From Amycolatopsis nigrescens CSC17Ta-90 (GTDB taxonomy: Bacteria; Actinomycetota; Actinomycetes; Mycobacteriales; Pseudonocardiaceae), in the NCBI RefSeq assembly GCF_000384315.1, contig NZ_ARVW01000001.1:1001746-1065745 (forward strand): DNA of 64,000 nucleotides. Reading direction: 5' to 3'. The notes under the pieces were generated by a model. It saw only the letters and a program-made list of their open reading frames with translations, did no database searches and had not been told where the DNA came from. Position numbers and translations under genes: made by a program. Shown piece after piece: positions 25,489 through 34,054 of this stretch (positions are counted from its first letter, which is position 1; every line of letters starts with the position of its first letter).

Positions 25489-26818
25489 GGGCGCGCACCG
25501 CAGCCGCGAACCGCCGCGCCAGCTCCGGATGACCGGCCCAGTGCACATGCAGGTAGGACGCGTGCACCGTCGCCGTCGCGAAGCCCTCGCCCTCGCCGTC
25601 CCACCGCCAGGCCGGCGATTCCCCTTGCCCTGGCACGACTTCCGTGCGGTGGAACTCGTGCCCGGTGACCCGCTGGCCTGCTTCGGCGAGCAGGTTCGCC
25701 GAGGGCGCGTCCGCCTTCCGGTAGCCCAGCGCGCCACGCCGGGTCATCCGCGCCGACGCTGGCAGCACCCCGGCCATCGGCAGCCCGTCGAGCTCCTGGC
25801 ACAGGTACAGCAGCCCGGCGCATTCCGCGACCACCGGCATCCCGCTGCGCGCCGCCTCGGCCACCGCGGTGCGCAGCGGCTCGTTCGCGGACAGCTCGTC
25901 CGCGTGCACCTCGGGAAACCCGCCGCCGAAGTACAGGCCGCCACAACCGTCGGGCAAAGCCTTGTCGTGCAACGGATCCAGGTCCACCACCCGGACACCG
26001 GCGGCGGCCAGCAGCTCGGCCGTCTCGGTGTAGCGGAAGGTGAACGCCGGCCCGGCCGCGGCGGCGACCACCGCCGGCGGCCCCGATTCGACCTCGGCGG
26101 CGGGATCCCAGGCAGGCCCGGCCAGCGGCGGTGCCGACCCGGCGACCCGGAGCACCGCCGCCAGGTCAACCCCTTCGGTGATCCAGTCGGCCAGCCTGGG
26201 CAGCATCCGTCGCGACTCCGCGATCCGCTCCCCCGCCGGGACCAGGCCGAGATGCCGGCTCGGCGCGTGGATGTCGTCGGTCCGCCGCAACGCGCCGAGC
26301 ACCTCGATCCCGGTCGGCGCCAGCGCCGCCCTGATCTCGTCCTCGTGCCGCTGCGAGCCGAGCTTGTTCAGGATCACCCCGGCCAGCCGGACGGCCGGGT
26401 CGTAGTGCGCGAAACCCAGCACCACCGCGGCCACGCTCCGGCTGGCCGCGCTGGCGTCCACCACCAGCACCACCGGCGCGTCCAGCAGGCGCGCGACATG
26501 CGCGGTGGACGCGTAACCCTCGGTGCCGAGCGCGCCGTCGAACAGGCCCATCACGCCCTCGATCACGGCCAGCTCCGCGTCACCGGCACCGTGGCGCAGC
26601 AGCGGCACCAGCCGGTGTTCGCCCTGCAGGAACGGATCCAGGTTCCGGGCGGGCCGCCCGGTGGCCAGCGCGTGGTAGCCGGGATCGATGAAGTCGGGAC
26701 CGACCTTGTGCCCGGACACCCGCAGCCCGCGCCCGCGCAGCGCGGCCATCAGCCCGGCGGCGACGGTGGTCTTGCCGTGCCCGGAACCCGGCGCCGCGAT
26801 CACCACCCGCGCTACCAC
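25481..26818 (-). CDS. cobB: Hydrogenobyrinic acid a,c-diamide synthase
   Basis: This 445-residue glutamine amidotransferase amidates hydrogenobyrinate at a and c. The P-loop is APGSGHGKTT at residues 9-18, followed by HKVGPDFIDPGYH and VIEGVMGLFDG. The C-terminal glutaminase domain has YFGGGFPEVHADEL, VAECAGLLYL with the nucleophilic Cys, and ATVHASYLHVHW with the His. GTG start at 26818. CobB rather than CbiA is chosen because CobG and CobN show an oxygen-dependent, late-cobalt pathway. Confidence 0.93.
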   Translation of the reverse strand: MVARVVIAAPGSGHGKTTVAAGLMAALRGRGLRVSGHKVGPDFIDPGYHALATGRPARNLDPFLQGEHRLVPLLRHGAGDAELAVIEGVMGLFDGALGTEGYASTAHVARLLDAPVVLVVDASAASRSVAAVVLGFAHYDPAVRLAGVILNKLGSQRHEDEIRAALAPTGIEVLGALRRTDDIHAPSRHLGLVPAGERIAESRRMLPRLADWITEGVDLAAVLRVAGSAPPLAGPAWDPAAEVESGPPAVVAAAAGPAFTFRYTETAELLAAAGVRVVDLDPLHDKALPDGCGGLYFGGGFPEVHADELSANEPLRTAVAEAARSGMPVVAECAGLLYLCQELDGLPMAGVLPASARMTRRGALGYRKADAPSANLLAEAGQRVTGHEFHRTEVVPGQGESPAWRWDGEGEGFATATVHASYLHVHWAGHPELARRFAAAVRARG

Positions 26819-26833
26819 CCGGTCACCACGCGG

Positions 26834-27448
26834 TCACCATTCGATGCCCCGCTGGCCCTTTTGCCCGGCGTCCATCGGATGCTTCACCTTGGTCATCCGC
26901 ACCACCAGGTCCGCGGCCTCGATCAGCTCCTCCGGCGCGTTGCGGCCGGTGATCACCACGTGCTGCCGGCCCGGCCTGCCGGTCAGCGCGTGCACCACCT
27001 CGGCCACGTCCACCCAGCCCCAGTGCAGCGGATAGCTGAACTCGTCGAGCACGTAGAAGTCGTGCCGCTGCTCGGAAAGCCGGCGCCGGATCTCCGCCCA
27101 GCCCTCGCGCGCGTTCGCCGCGTGGTCCTCTTCGGTGCCGGACTTGCGCGCCCAGCTCCAGCCCTCGCCCATCTTGTGCCACTCCACCGGCCCGCCCTGC
27201 CCGGTGGACGCGTGCAACTCGCCCAGCGCGCGGAACGCGGACTCCTCGCCCACCTTCCACTTCGCGGACTTCACGAACTGGAACACGCCGACCGACCAGC
27301 CCTGGTTCCACGCTCGCAGCGCCATCCCGAAGGCGGCGGTGGACTTGCCCTTCATCTCCCCGGTGTGCACCACCAGCAACGGCCGGTTGCGGCGCTGGCG
27401 CGTGGTCAGCCCGTCCTCCGGCACGACCTCCGGCTTCCCTTTGGGCAT
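26834..27448 (-). CDS. cobO: Cob(I)yrinic acid a,c-diamide adenosyltransferase
   Basis: This 204-residue CobA/CobO-type enzyme adds the upper adenosyl ligand. VVHTGEMKGKSTAAFG is its P-loop (residues about 26-41). FVLDEF-like FYVLDEFSYPLHWGWV, VVITGRNAPEELIEAADLV and the C-terminal KVKHPMDAGQKGQRGIEW are family signatures. The start overlaps the chelatase stop (TAATG), and cobB follows after 15 nt. Confidence 0.95.
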   Translation of the reverse strand: MPKGKPEVVPEDGLTTRQRRNRPLLVVHTGEMKGKSTAAFGMALRAWNQGWSVGVFQFVKSAKWKVGEESAFRALGELHASTGQGGPVEWHKMGEGWSWARKSGTEEDHAANAREGWAEIRRRLSEQRHDFYVLDEFSYPLHWGWVDVAEVVHALTGRPGRQHVVITGRNAPEELIEAADLVVRMTKVKHPMDAGQKGQRGIEW

Positions 27449-29439
27449 TACGCGGCCCTCCCGGTCCTGGAACGCACGGCACCAGCCAGCGCGTCCGCGG
27501 CGACCTCGCCCAGCGCCACGTGCTCGCCGCCGAGCCGGTCGGCCAGTTCGGCGGCGAGGCCGAGCCGCATCCGGCCGGTCTCGCAGTCCATCACCACCGA
27601 CGTCACCCCGGCGGCCGCGAGCAGCCCGGCGGCCGTCTGCGACCTGGCGACCGCGTCCTGGCCGCTGGTCGCCCTGCCATCGGTGACCAGCACCAGCAGC
27701 GGACGGCGGCGCGGGTCGCGCAGCGCCTCCACGCGCAGCACGTGCGCCGCCTTCAGCAGCCCCTCGGCCAGCGGGGTGCGGCCACCGGTCGGCAGCGCCT
27801 CCAGCCGGGACGCCGCCGCGTCCACGCTGATCGTCGGCGGCAGCGCCAGCTCCGCCTCCGCGGCACGGAAGGTGACCAGGCCGACCTTGTCCCGGCGCTG
27901 GTACGCGTCCAGCAGCAGGGACAGCACGGCGGATTTGACCTCGCGCATCCTGGCCCGCGCGCCCATCGAGCCGGACGCGTCCACGCAGAACAGCACCAGA
28001 TTGCCCTCGCGCCCTTCGCGCAACGCGAACCGCAGATCCCGCGACCGCAGCTCGAGCCCGGCCCCGGACCTGCCCCTGGCCCGCTGGTGCGGCGCCGCCG
28101 CCCGCACCGTCGCCAGCAGATGCGGCCGCCCGGTCCGCTCCCCCGCCGGCCGGACCCCCACGGTCCGACCGGTTTCGGTGATCGCCCGCGACCGCCTCCC
28201 CTGCGCCCCTTCCCCGGTGCCCGCCACCGTGAACACCCTCGCCCGATACGGGCTCCCGCTCCCGACCGTCCGCTGCCCGCCACCGTGTTGGCCGTCCACG
28301 TCGCCGTGTTGGCCGTCCCCGTCATCCGGTTGGCCGTCCCCGTCACCGAGTTGGCCGTTTTCCGGCGCCGGACCGGAATCCGGCTCGCCGCCCGGGCCAG
28401 GACCGTCCGGTGGTGGCTCGTCCTCGGGCGGCTGTGCGTCCCGCAGCGCCTGCTCCAACTGCTCGGAGTCGATGCCCGGCGCGTCGAACGGGTTGCGCCG
28501 GCGCCGATGCGGCAGCGCCAGCCTGGCCGCCACCCTGATGTCCTCGGTGCCCACCTCTTCCCGACCGCACCAGGCGGCGTGCGCGGTCGCGGTGCGCGCG
28601 GTCACGATGTCCGCGCGCATCCCGTCCACCTCGAAGGACGCGCACACCTCGGCGATCTGCCGCAACGCGTCATCGGTCAGCCGGACCGAACCGAGAAGTC
28701 CTTGCGCCGCCTGGATTTCCACCGCCAGCTCGGCGTCGTCACCGGCATAGCGGGCGGCGAAGGCGTCCGGGTCGGCCTCGTAGTCCAGCCGACGGCGGAT
28801 CACCTCCACCCGCTGCTCCGGGTCACGGCTGGAAGCCACCTCGACGGTCAGCCCGAACCGGTCCAGCAGCTGCGGGCGCAGCTCGCCCTCCTCCGGGTTC
28901 ATCGTGCCGATCAGCACGAACCTGGCCGCGTGCGAAACGGACACGCCCTCGCGCTCCACGGTGGCCCGGCCCATCGCGGCCGCGTCCAGCAGGGTGTCCA
29001 CCAGATGGTCGTGCAGCAGGTTGACCTCGTCCACGTAGAGCAGTCCGCGGTGCGCCGCGGCCAGCAGCCCCGGCTGGTAGTCGGTCACCCCGGCGCCGAG
29101 CGCGCGCTCCAGGTTCAGCGAACCGACCACCCTGTCCTCCGCCGCGCCCACCGGCAGTTCGACCAGCTTCGCGGGCCGCCGGTGCGACGGCGCCGCGGCC
29201 GGGTGGGGACCGTCCGGGCAAGCCGGGTCCGGGACCGCCGGGTCGCAGGAGAACCGGCAGTCCTCCACCACCCGCACCCCCGGCAGCAGGCCGGCCAGCG
29301 CCCGCACCATGGTCGACTTCGCGGTGCCCTTCTCGCCGCGCACCAGCACCCCGCCGATCGCCGGGGAGATCGCGGAAAGCACCAGGGCAAGCCGGAGATC
29401 CGACATGCCGACAACCGCGGTGAACGGATACGGCCGCAT
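27448..29439 (-). CDS. ChlI/ChlD-type metal chelatase subunit, probable cobaltochelatase partner of CobN
   Basis: This 663-residue protein fuses an AAA+ domain (residues 1-330) to a von Willebrand A domain (about 470-650) through an acidic, repetitive linker of GDGDGQ/GQHGD type. The P-loop is RGEKGTAKST, Walker B is LLYVDEVNLL, and the MIDAS motif is CVDASGSMG. Such proteins couple ATP hydrolysis to metal insertion with a large CobN/ChlH subunit. Neighbouring cobO/B/C, the B12 riboswitch and cobN at 48 kb argue for cobalt. The ATG at 29439 follows GAGGAG. No CobS/CobT-type cobaltochelatase genes are in the window, so this may replace them. Confidence 0.88.
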   Translation of the reverse strand: MRPYPFTAVVGMSDLRLALVLSAISPAIGGVLVRGEKGTAKSTMVRALAGLLPGVRVVEDCRFSCDPAVPDPACPDGPHPAAAPSHRRPAKLVELPVGAAEDRVVGSLNLERALGAGVTDYQPGLLAAAHRGLLYVDEVNLLHDHLVDTLLDAAAMGRATVEREGVSVSHAARFVLIGTMNPEEGELRPQLLDRFGLTVEVASSRDPEQRVEVIRRRLDYEADPDAFAARYAGDDAELAVEIQAAQGLLGSVRLTDDALRQIAEVCASFEVDGMRADIVTARTATAHAAWCGREEVGTEDIRVAARLALPHRRRRNPFDAPGIDSEQLEQALRDAQPPEDEPPPDGPGPGGEPDSGPAPENGQLGDGDGQPDDGDGQHGDVDGQHGGGQRTVGSGSPYRARVFTVAGTGEGAQGRRSRAITETGRTVGVRPAGERTGRPHLLATVRAAAPHQRARGRSGAGLELRSRDLRFALREGREGNLVLFCVDASGSMGARARMREVKSAVLSLLLDAYQRRDKVGLVTFRAAEAELALPPTISVDAAASRLEALPTGGRTPLAEGLLKAAHVLRVEALRDPRRRPLLVLVTDGRATSGQDAVARSQTAAGLLAAAGVTSVVMDCETGRMRLGLAAELADRLGGEHVALGEVAADALAGAVRSRTGRAA

Positions 29440-29504
29440 ACGACTCCTCGCCTCGAGTGGGTGTCCACGCCCACTGAAACCGGTGCGTGCGACGGAAACC
29501 CGTG

Positions 29505-29632
29505 GCACGCAACGGCCTGCCGAAGCTCTGACTCCCGGCCCGGTTCGGGCCGGTCACAGTGGCGGGACCGCCCTGGACTCGCGCGGGAAGCGCTCACCAG
29601 GTTCCTCGGCGGCCGTCGGCCAGATCATCGCA
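29505..29632 (-). promoter_or_regulatory. Cobalamin riboswitch of the chelatase-cobOBC operon
   Basis: On the minus strand, GGAACCTGGTGAG (about 29607 down), GTCCCGCCACTGTGACC (about 29570 to 29554) and the B12-box-like AGTCAGAGCTTCGGC (about 29533 to 29519) occur in the order of cobalamin riboswitches. About 70 nt separate the box from the ATG at 29439, space for a ribosome-site sequestering hairpin. cobL lies divergent on the other side. Confidence 0.88.
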
Positions 29633-29695
29633 CATCGTCAGCGGCCGGAAACGTGAGAAAACCGACCGCCAAGCCACCCAGTAGCGTCAGGCACC

Positions 29696-30904
29696 GTGTC
29701 CGGAGAACAGACGATCACCGTGGTGGGCATCGGCGCCGACGGCTGGGCCGGGCTGGGCGAACCGGCCATGGCCGCGGTCACCGAAGCCGAGGTGCTCTTC
29801 GGCGGCGCGCGTCAGCTGGATCTGGTGCCGGCCGGGCCGGTCAAGCTCAGCTGGCCGAGCCCGCTGCTGCCGAACCTGGACTCCCTGTTCGACGCGCACG
29901 CCGGGCGCCGGGTCTGCGTACTCGCCAGCGGCGACCCGCTGGTCTCCGGCATCGGCTCCACCCTCGTCCGGCGCTTCGGCGCGCAGCGGGTGCGGATCCT
30001 GCCGGCGGTCTCGTCGCCTTCGCTGGCGATGGCCAGGCTCGGCTGGCCCGCCGAGTCGGCCGAGGTGATCAGCCTGGTCGGCCGCGACGTGCACCGGGTC
30101 AACCGGGCGCTGGCGCCGGACGCGCGGCTGATCCTGCTCAGCTCCGACGCGTCCACCCCCGCCGCGGTGGCCGCGCTGCTGACCGCGCAGGGGTTCGGCG
30201 CGAGCTCGCTGACCGTGCTGGAAGAGCTCGGCGGCCCCGCCGAACGGCTGGTCCGCGGCACCGCGGCGGACTGGGCGCACCGCGACCTCGCCGCGCTCAA
30301 CGTGCTGGCCGTGGAATGCCGGGCCGGCCGGGACGCGGCACCGCGGCCACCGGTACCCGGCCTGCCGGACGACGCCTTCGAGCACGACGGCCAGCTGACC
30401 AAACGGGACCTGCGCGCCGCGGCGCTGGCCAGGCTCGGCCCGTTTCCCGGGCAGTTGCTTTGGGACGTCGGGGCCGGCGCCGGCAGCGTGGCCGTGGAAT
30501 GGTCGCGGGCGCACCCGCGGAACCGGGCGGTGGCGGTGGAACGGGCGCCAGAGCGGGCGGCCGCGATCCGGCGCAACGCGGACCGGCTCGGCGTGCCGGA
30601 CCTGCGCGTGGTCACCGGGTCCGCCCCGGACGCGCTGGCCGGCCTGCCCGCCCCGGACGCGGTGTTCATCGGTGGCGGGCTGACCGTGCCCGGGGTCCTC
30701 GACGCCTGCCTTGCCGCGCTGGGCCGCGGCGGCAGGCTGGTCGCGCACGGGGTGACCGTGGAGTCCGAGCAGGCGCTCGCCGCCGGCTACGGCGAGCACG
30801 GCGGCGAGTTGATCCGGATCGCCGTCGAACAGGCCGCGCCGCTCGGTGGTTTCACCGGCTGGAAACCGGCCAGGACGGTGACCCAGTGGAGCATGACCAG
30901 ATGA
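29696..30904 (+). CDS. cobL: Precorrin-6Y C5,15-methyltransferase (decarboxylating)
   Basis: This 402-residue fusion has an N-terminal CbiE-like tetrapyrrole methylase (VVGIGADGWAGLGE; SGDPLVSGIG; PAVSSPSLAMARLGW). Its C-terminal part is a CbiT-like Rossmann methyltransferase with the SAM site LLWDVGAGAGSVAVEWSR and VFIGGGLT. It methylates C5 and C15 and decarboxylates the acetate side chain. GTG start. It is divergent from the riboswitch operon and followed by cobM after 16 nt. Confidence 0.94.
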   Translation: MSGEQTITVVGIGADGWAGLGEPAMAAVTEAEVLFGGARQLDLVPAGPVKLSWPSPLLPNLDSLFDAHAGRRVCVLASGDPLVSGIGSTLVRRFGAQRVRILPAVSSPSLAMARLGWPAESAEVISLVGRDVHRVNRALAPDARLILLSSDASTPAAVAALLTAQGFGASSLTVLEELGGPAERLVRGTAADWAHRDLAALNVLAVECRAGRDAAPRPPVPGLPDDAFEHDGQLTKRDLRAAALARLGPFPGQLLWDVGAGAGSVAVEWSRAHPRNRAVAVERAPERAAAIRRNADRLGVPDLRVVTGSAPDALAGLPAPDAVFIGGGLTVPGVLDACLAALGRGGRLVAHGVTVESEQALAAGYGEHGGELIRIAVEQAAPLGGFTGWKPARTVTQWSMTR

Positions 30905-30920
30905 GCCTGGAGGCGACCGG

Positions 30921-31688
30921 ATGACGGTGCATTTCATCGGGGCTGGCCCCGGCGCGGCGGACCTGATCACCGTGCGCGGGCGGGACCTGCTGGCCCGCTG
31001 CGAACTCTGCCTGTACCCGGGCAGCCTCACCCCGGACGATCTGCTGGCGTACTGCCCGCCGGGGGCGCGGCTGGTGGACACCGCCGGGCTGGATCTCGAC
31101 CGGATCGTGGCCGAACTGGTCGAAGGGCACCGGGCGGGCAAGGAGGTCGCACGGCTGTGCTCCGGCGACCCGTCGATCTACAGCGCGGTGGCCGAGCAGG
31201 CCAGGCGGCTGGACGCGGCCGGTGTGCCCTACCGGATCACCCCGGGAGTGCCCGCCTTCGCCGCCGCGGCCGCGGTGCTCGGTCGTGAGCTGACCGTGCC
31301 GGAGGTCGGCCAGAGCCTGGTGCTGACCAGGGTGCGGGCCAGGTCCACGGCGATGCCGCCCGGGGAGACGCTGGCCGCCTTCGGTGCCACCGGCTCGACC
31401 TTGGCGCTGCATCTCGCGGTGAACCGGATCGAGCAGGTGGCCGAGGAGCTGCTGCCGCACTACGGGCCGGACTGCCCGGTGGCCGTGGTGGCCAGGGCGA
31501 GCCAGGACGCCGAGCAGGTGCTGCGGGGACGGCTGGACGAGATCGCCGGGCAGGTCCGCGCGGCCGGGATCGGTGCCGCGGCGATGATCTTCGTCGGCCG
31601 GGTGCTCGCCGCCGAAAGCTTCCCGGACAGCTTCCTCTACTCCCCCGGCCGCGACCGCTCCGCCCAGCCGCACTCTTCCCAGGGCTAG
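30921..31688 (+). CDS. cobM: Precorrin-4 C11-methyltransferase
   Basis: This 255-residue tetrapyrrole methylase has the glycine-rich start FIGAGPGAADLITVRG, LCLYPGSLTP, RLCSGDPSIYSAVAEQ and TPGVPAFAAAAAVLGRELTVPEV, the order and wording of CobM/CbiF. It methylates C11 of precorrin-4. Its stop shares CTAG (31685-31688) with the stop of the converging HxlR gene, leaving no terminator between them. Confidence 0.94.
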   Translation: MTVHFIGAGPGAADLITVRGRDLLARCELCLYPGSLTPDDLLAYCPPGARLVDTAGLDLDRIVAELVEGHRAGKEVARLCSGDPSIYSAVAEQARRLDAAGVPYRITPGVPAFAAAAAVLGRELTVPEVGQSLVLTRVRARSTAMPPGETLAAFGATGSTLALHLAVNRIEQVAEELLPHYGPDCPVAVVARASQDAEQVLRGRLDEIAGQVRAAGIGAAAMIFVGRVLAAESFPDSFLYSPGRDRSAQPHSSQG

Positions 31689-32095
31689 CTCGGCAGCGGT
31701 TCCGGAGCGAGCCGGGCCTTGCGGTCGTAGTCCTCCCTGGCGGCGAAGATCTCGTCGATGTGCGCGTAGGACCACTCGCCGATCGCGGCCAGCAGTTCCG
31801 CCGCGCCGACGCCGAGCTCGGTGCGGGAGTACTCGACCCGCGGCGGCACGGTCGGATACACCGTGCGGTGCACCAGGCCGTCCCGTTCCAGTGAGCGCAG
31901 CGTCTGGGTGAGCATCTTCTGCGTGATGCCGTCGAGCAGCCGGCGCAGCTCGTTGAACCGCATCGGCCCCTCGCGCAGCGAGCCCATCACCAGCACCGCC
32001 CACTTGTTGGCCAGCACCGCGAGCACGGTGCGGGCGGGACAGTCGCGCACGTAGAGCTCGGTGAGGCTGAGCCCGTCGGATTTGGTGGTATCCAT
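31685..32095 (-). CDS. HxlR-family transcriptional regulator
   Basis: This 136-residue winged-helix protein has the HxlR hallmarks: Cys at residue 19 (RDCPARTVLAVLANKWAVLVMGSL), LREGPMRFNELRRLLDGITQKMLTQTLRSLERDGLV for the DNA-binding helices, and RVEYSRTELG for the wing. The N-terminal Cys suggests response to electrophiles or quinones. That fits the divergent quinone-oxidoreductase gene. The ATG at 32095 directly abuts an operator-like palindrome, so autorepression is likely. Confidence 0.9.
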   Translation of the reverse strand: MDTTKSDGLSLTELYVRDCPARTVLAVLANKWAVLVMGSLREGPMRFNELRRLLDGITQKMLTQTLRSLERDGLVHRTVYPTVPPRVEYSRTELGVGAAELLAAIGEWSYAHIDEIFAAREDYDRKARLAPEPLPS

Positions 32096-32142
32096 CAGGT
32101 ACCTGGATATCAAAAAGGTGCCTACTTCACAACAGGTACCGG
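32096..32142. promoter_or_regulatory. Triple AGGTRCCT operator between hxlR and the oxidoreductase gene
   Basis: Three boxes lie at 32097 (AGGTACCT), 32116 (AGGTGCCT) and 32134 (AGGTACCG), starting 19 and 18 bp apart. The first sits in the perfect palindrome CAGGTACCTG touching the hxlR start codon. The divergent gap is otherwise short, so the HxlR protein probably controls both genes here. Confidence 0.6.
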
Positions 32143-32191
32143 GGTTCGCAGGATGGGGACACCAACTGGATCGACCCGAGGGGGAAACACG

Positions 32192-33133
32192 ATGACGAAC
32201 CGGATGAAAGCGGTGTCCTTCGCCGAGTTCGGCGGGCCGGAGGTGCTGGAGCTGGTCGAGCTGGACCGCCCGGAGCCCGGCCAAGGTGAGGTGCTGGTGC
32301 GCGTGCGCGCGACCTCGGTGAACCCGGCGGACTGGAAGATCCGCTCCGGCAAGGTGGGCGGCGACCTGGTCACGCTGCCCGCGGTACTCGGCCTGGACGT
32401 GTCCGGGGTGGTCGAGCGGACCGGCGAGGGCGTGACCGGCTTCGCCCCGGGCGACGAGGTCTACGGCCTGCCGTTCCCCCGCCTCGGCGGCTACGCCGAG
32501 TACCTGGTCACCGGGGAGGACACCCTCGCCCGCAAACCGCCGGGACTGGACCACGTGCACGCCGCGGCCCTGCCGTCGGCGGGGCTCACCGCCTGGCAGG
32601 CACTGGTGCGGGTGGCCGGGGTGAGCGCCGGGCAGCGGGTGCTGGTGCACGCCGCCGCCGGCGGGGTCGGCCATCTGGCCGTGCAGATCGCCAAGGCGCG
32701 CGGCGCCCACGTGCTCGGCACCGCGAGCGCGGCGAAGCACGAGTTCCTGCGCGGCCTCGGCATCGACGAGCCGATCGACTACTCCAGCACCGACTTCGCC
32801 GAGGCGGCAGGCGAGGTGGACGCCGTGCTCGACCTGGTCGGCGGCGACTACGGCAAGCGCTCACTGCCCGCCCTGCGGCGCGGCGGGATCCTGCTCTGCG
32901 CCTCCGGGGCCGCTGACCCCGATACCGAAGAAGCCGCCGCAGCGCACGGAGTGCTTTTCCACCGGTTCTACGTGTCCCCGTCCGCGGCCGATCTGGACAG
33001 CCTCAGCGAGCTGATCGAGTCCGAGCGACTCCGGGTCGACGTCGGCCAGGTGCTGCCGCTGGCCGAAGCCGCCGAAGCACACCGGCTCAGCGAAACCGGC
33101 CGGGTGCGCGGCAAGATCGTGCTCACGCTCTAG
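32192..33133 (+). CDS. NADPH:quinone-oxidoreductase-type zinc-independent alcohol dehydrogenase
   Basis: This 313-residue medium-chain dehydrogenase/reductase has the quinone oxidoreductase layout. The GroES-like N-terminal part includes SVNPADWKIRSG and GLDVSGVVERTGEGVTGFAPGDEVYG. The Rossmann part includes VLVHAAAGGVGHLAVQIAKARGAHVLGTAS. No zinc-ligand Cys cluster is present. The ATG at 32192 follows GAGGGGG. It is divergent from, and probably regulated by, the HxlR protein; a role in detoxifying quinones or enones is inferred. Confidence 0.88.
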   Translation: MTNRMKAVSFAEFGGPEVLELVELDRPEPGQGEVLVRVRATSVNPADWKIRSGKVGGDLVTLPAVLGLDVSGVVERTGEGVTGFAPGDEVYGLPFPRLGGYAEYLVTGEDTLARKPPGLDHVHAAALPSAGLTAWQALVRVAGVSAGQRVLVHAAAGGVGHLAVQIAKARGAHVLGTASAAKHEFLRGLGIDEPIDYSSTDFAEAAGEVDAVLDLVGGDYGKRSLPALRRGGILLCASGAADPDTEEAAAAHGVLFHRFYVSPSAADLDSLSELIESERLRVDVGQVLPLAEAAEAHRLSETGRVRGKIVLTL

Positions 33134-34008
33134 CGGTCGAGGGAGGGCAACACCTCCGCGGCGACCTGTTCCAGCACGGACTCGCTGCCCGCGAAGACAC
33201 CCTCGGACCGCGGCCACGGCGCCACCACGTCGGTGAAGCCGAGTTCGCCCGCCCGGCCGAGGAAATCCCGGTAACACTCCACACTGGACAGTGAGAAGAC
33301 CGGGGCGGCGTCGGTCTGCAGGAACCGCCGCGGTTCGCCGTGCGGGCGGCCCGTTTCGGCCAGCGCTTCGTCGAACCGGGTGCCCACGTCGGCGACCGCG
33401 GCCCACCAGCCGTCCAACTCCTCCGCCTTGCCGCCGGTGGTGATCCAGCCATGGCCGAACCTGGCCGCCAGCCGCATCACCTTCGGCCCGTTGGCCGCCA
33501 CCACGAACGGCACCCGCGGCCGCTGCACGCAACCCGGCGCGACTCGCGCCTGCACCGCCTCGTAGTACTCGCCCTGCCAGCTCACCGGCTCACCGGTGAG
33601 CAGCGCGTCCAGCAGTTCGATGAACTCGCCGAACCGCCGCCCTCGCCCGGAAACCACCCCGTCCGCTCCGAACACGGTGCTGTCGTAGTCGGTCGCGCTG
33701 CCGGCACCGAGGCCGACGGTGAGCCTGCCCTCGCTCACGTCGTCCAGCGCGGTCAGCTCACGGGCATACGGGATCGGGTGCCGGATGTTCGGCGAGGCCA
33801 CCAGCGGGCCGAGTTCGATCCGGCTGGTGGCCAGCGCGGCCGCGGTCAGCGTCGGCACCGAGCCGAACCATGGACCGTCCACAAGGGACCGCCAGCCCAG
33901 GTGGTCGAAGGTCCAGGCGTGGTCGAACCCGTACCGCTCGACCGCCTGCCACTTCGGGCGGGCCACCGTCCAGCGGTACTCCGGCAGAATCGTGATCCCT
34001 ACGCGCAT
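33130..34008 (-). CDS. Luciferase-like (LLM-class) F420- or flavin-dependent oxidoreductase
   Basis: This 292-residue TIM-barrel protein opens MRVGITILPEYRW and carries AWTFDHLGWRSL, ELGPLVASPNIRHPI and GRLTVGLGAGSATDYD, typical of actinobacterial LLM oxidoreductases. These commonly use F420, but cofactor choice cannot be read from sequence here. The VVAANGPKVMRLAARFGHGWIT block is the usual phosphate-binding part. Its stop shares CTAG (33130-33133) with the converging quinone oxidoreductase stop. The substrate is unknown. Confidence 0.85.
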   Translation of the reverse strand: MRVGITILPEYRWTVARPKWQAVERYGFDHAWTFDHLGWRSLVDGPWFGSVPTLTAAALATSRIELGPLVASPNIRHPIPYARELTALDDVSEGRLTVGLGAGSATDYDSTVFGADGVVSGRGRRFGEFIELLDALLTGEPVSWQGEYYEAVQARVAPGCVQRPRVPFVVAANGPKVMRLAARFGHGWITTGGKAEELDGWWAAVADVGTRFDEALAETGRPHGEPRRFLQTDAAPVFSLSSVECYRDFLGRAGELGFTDVVAPWPRSEGVFAGSESVLEQVAAEVLPSLDR

Positions 34009-34054
34009 GAAAACAAACTAGCCGCCGGCACCGACAGAAACCTACGCTGGCCCG

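Noticed and set aside
28290..28370. Short repeats as a possible CRISPR array
   Set aside because: The 24-bp repeats are contiguous, lie in the coding linker of the chelatase and have no unique spacers. No CRISPR array or cas gene was seen anywhere in the window.
24779..28750. Plus-strand open frame of 1323 codons
   Set aside because: It is the complement of cobC, cobB, cobO and the chelatase, all with clear motifs on the minus strand; its translation is low-complexity Arg/Pro/Ser/Ala text as expected of a GC-rich shadow.
27520..30924. Plus-strand open frame of 1134 codons spanning the chelatase, riboswitch and cobL
   Set aside because: It crosses a riboswitch and lies antisense to the chelatase; the translation is compositionally biased.
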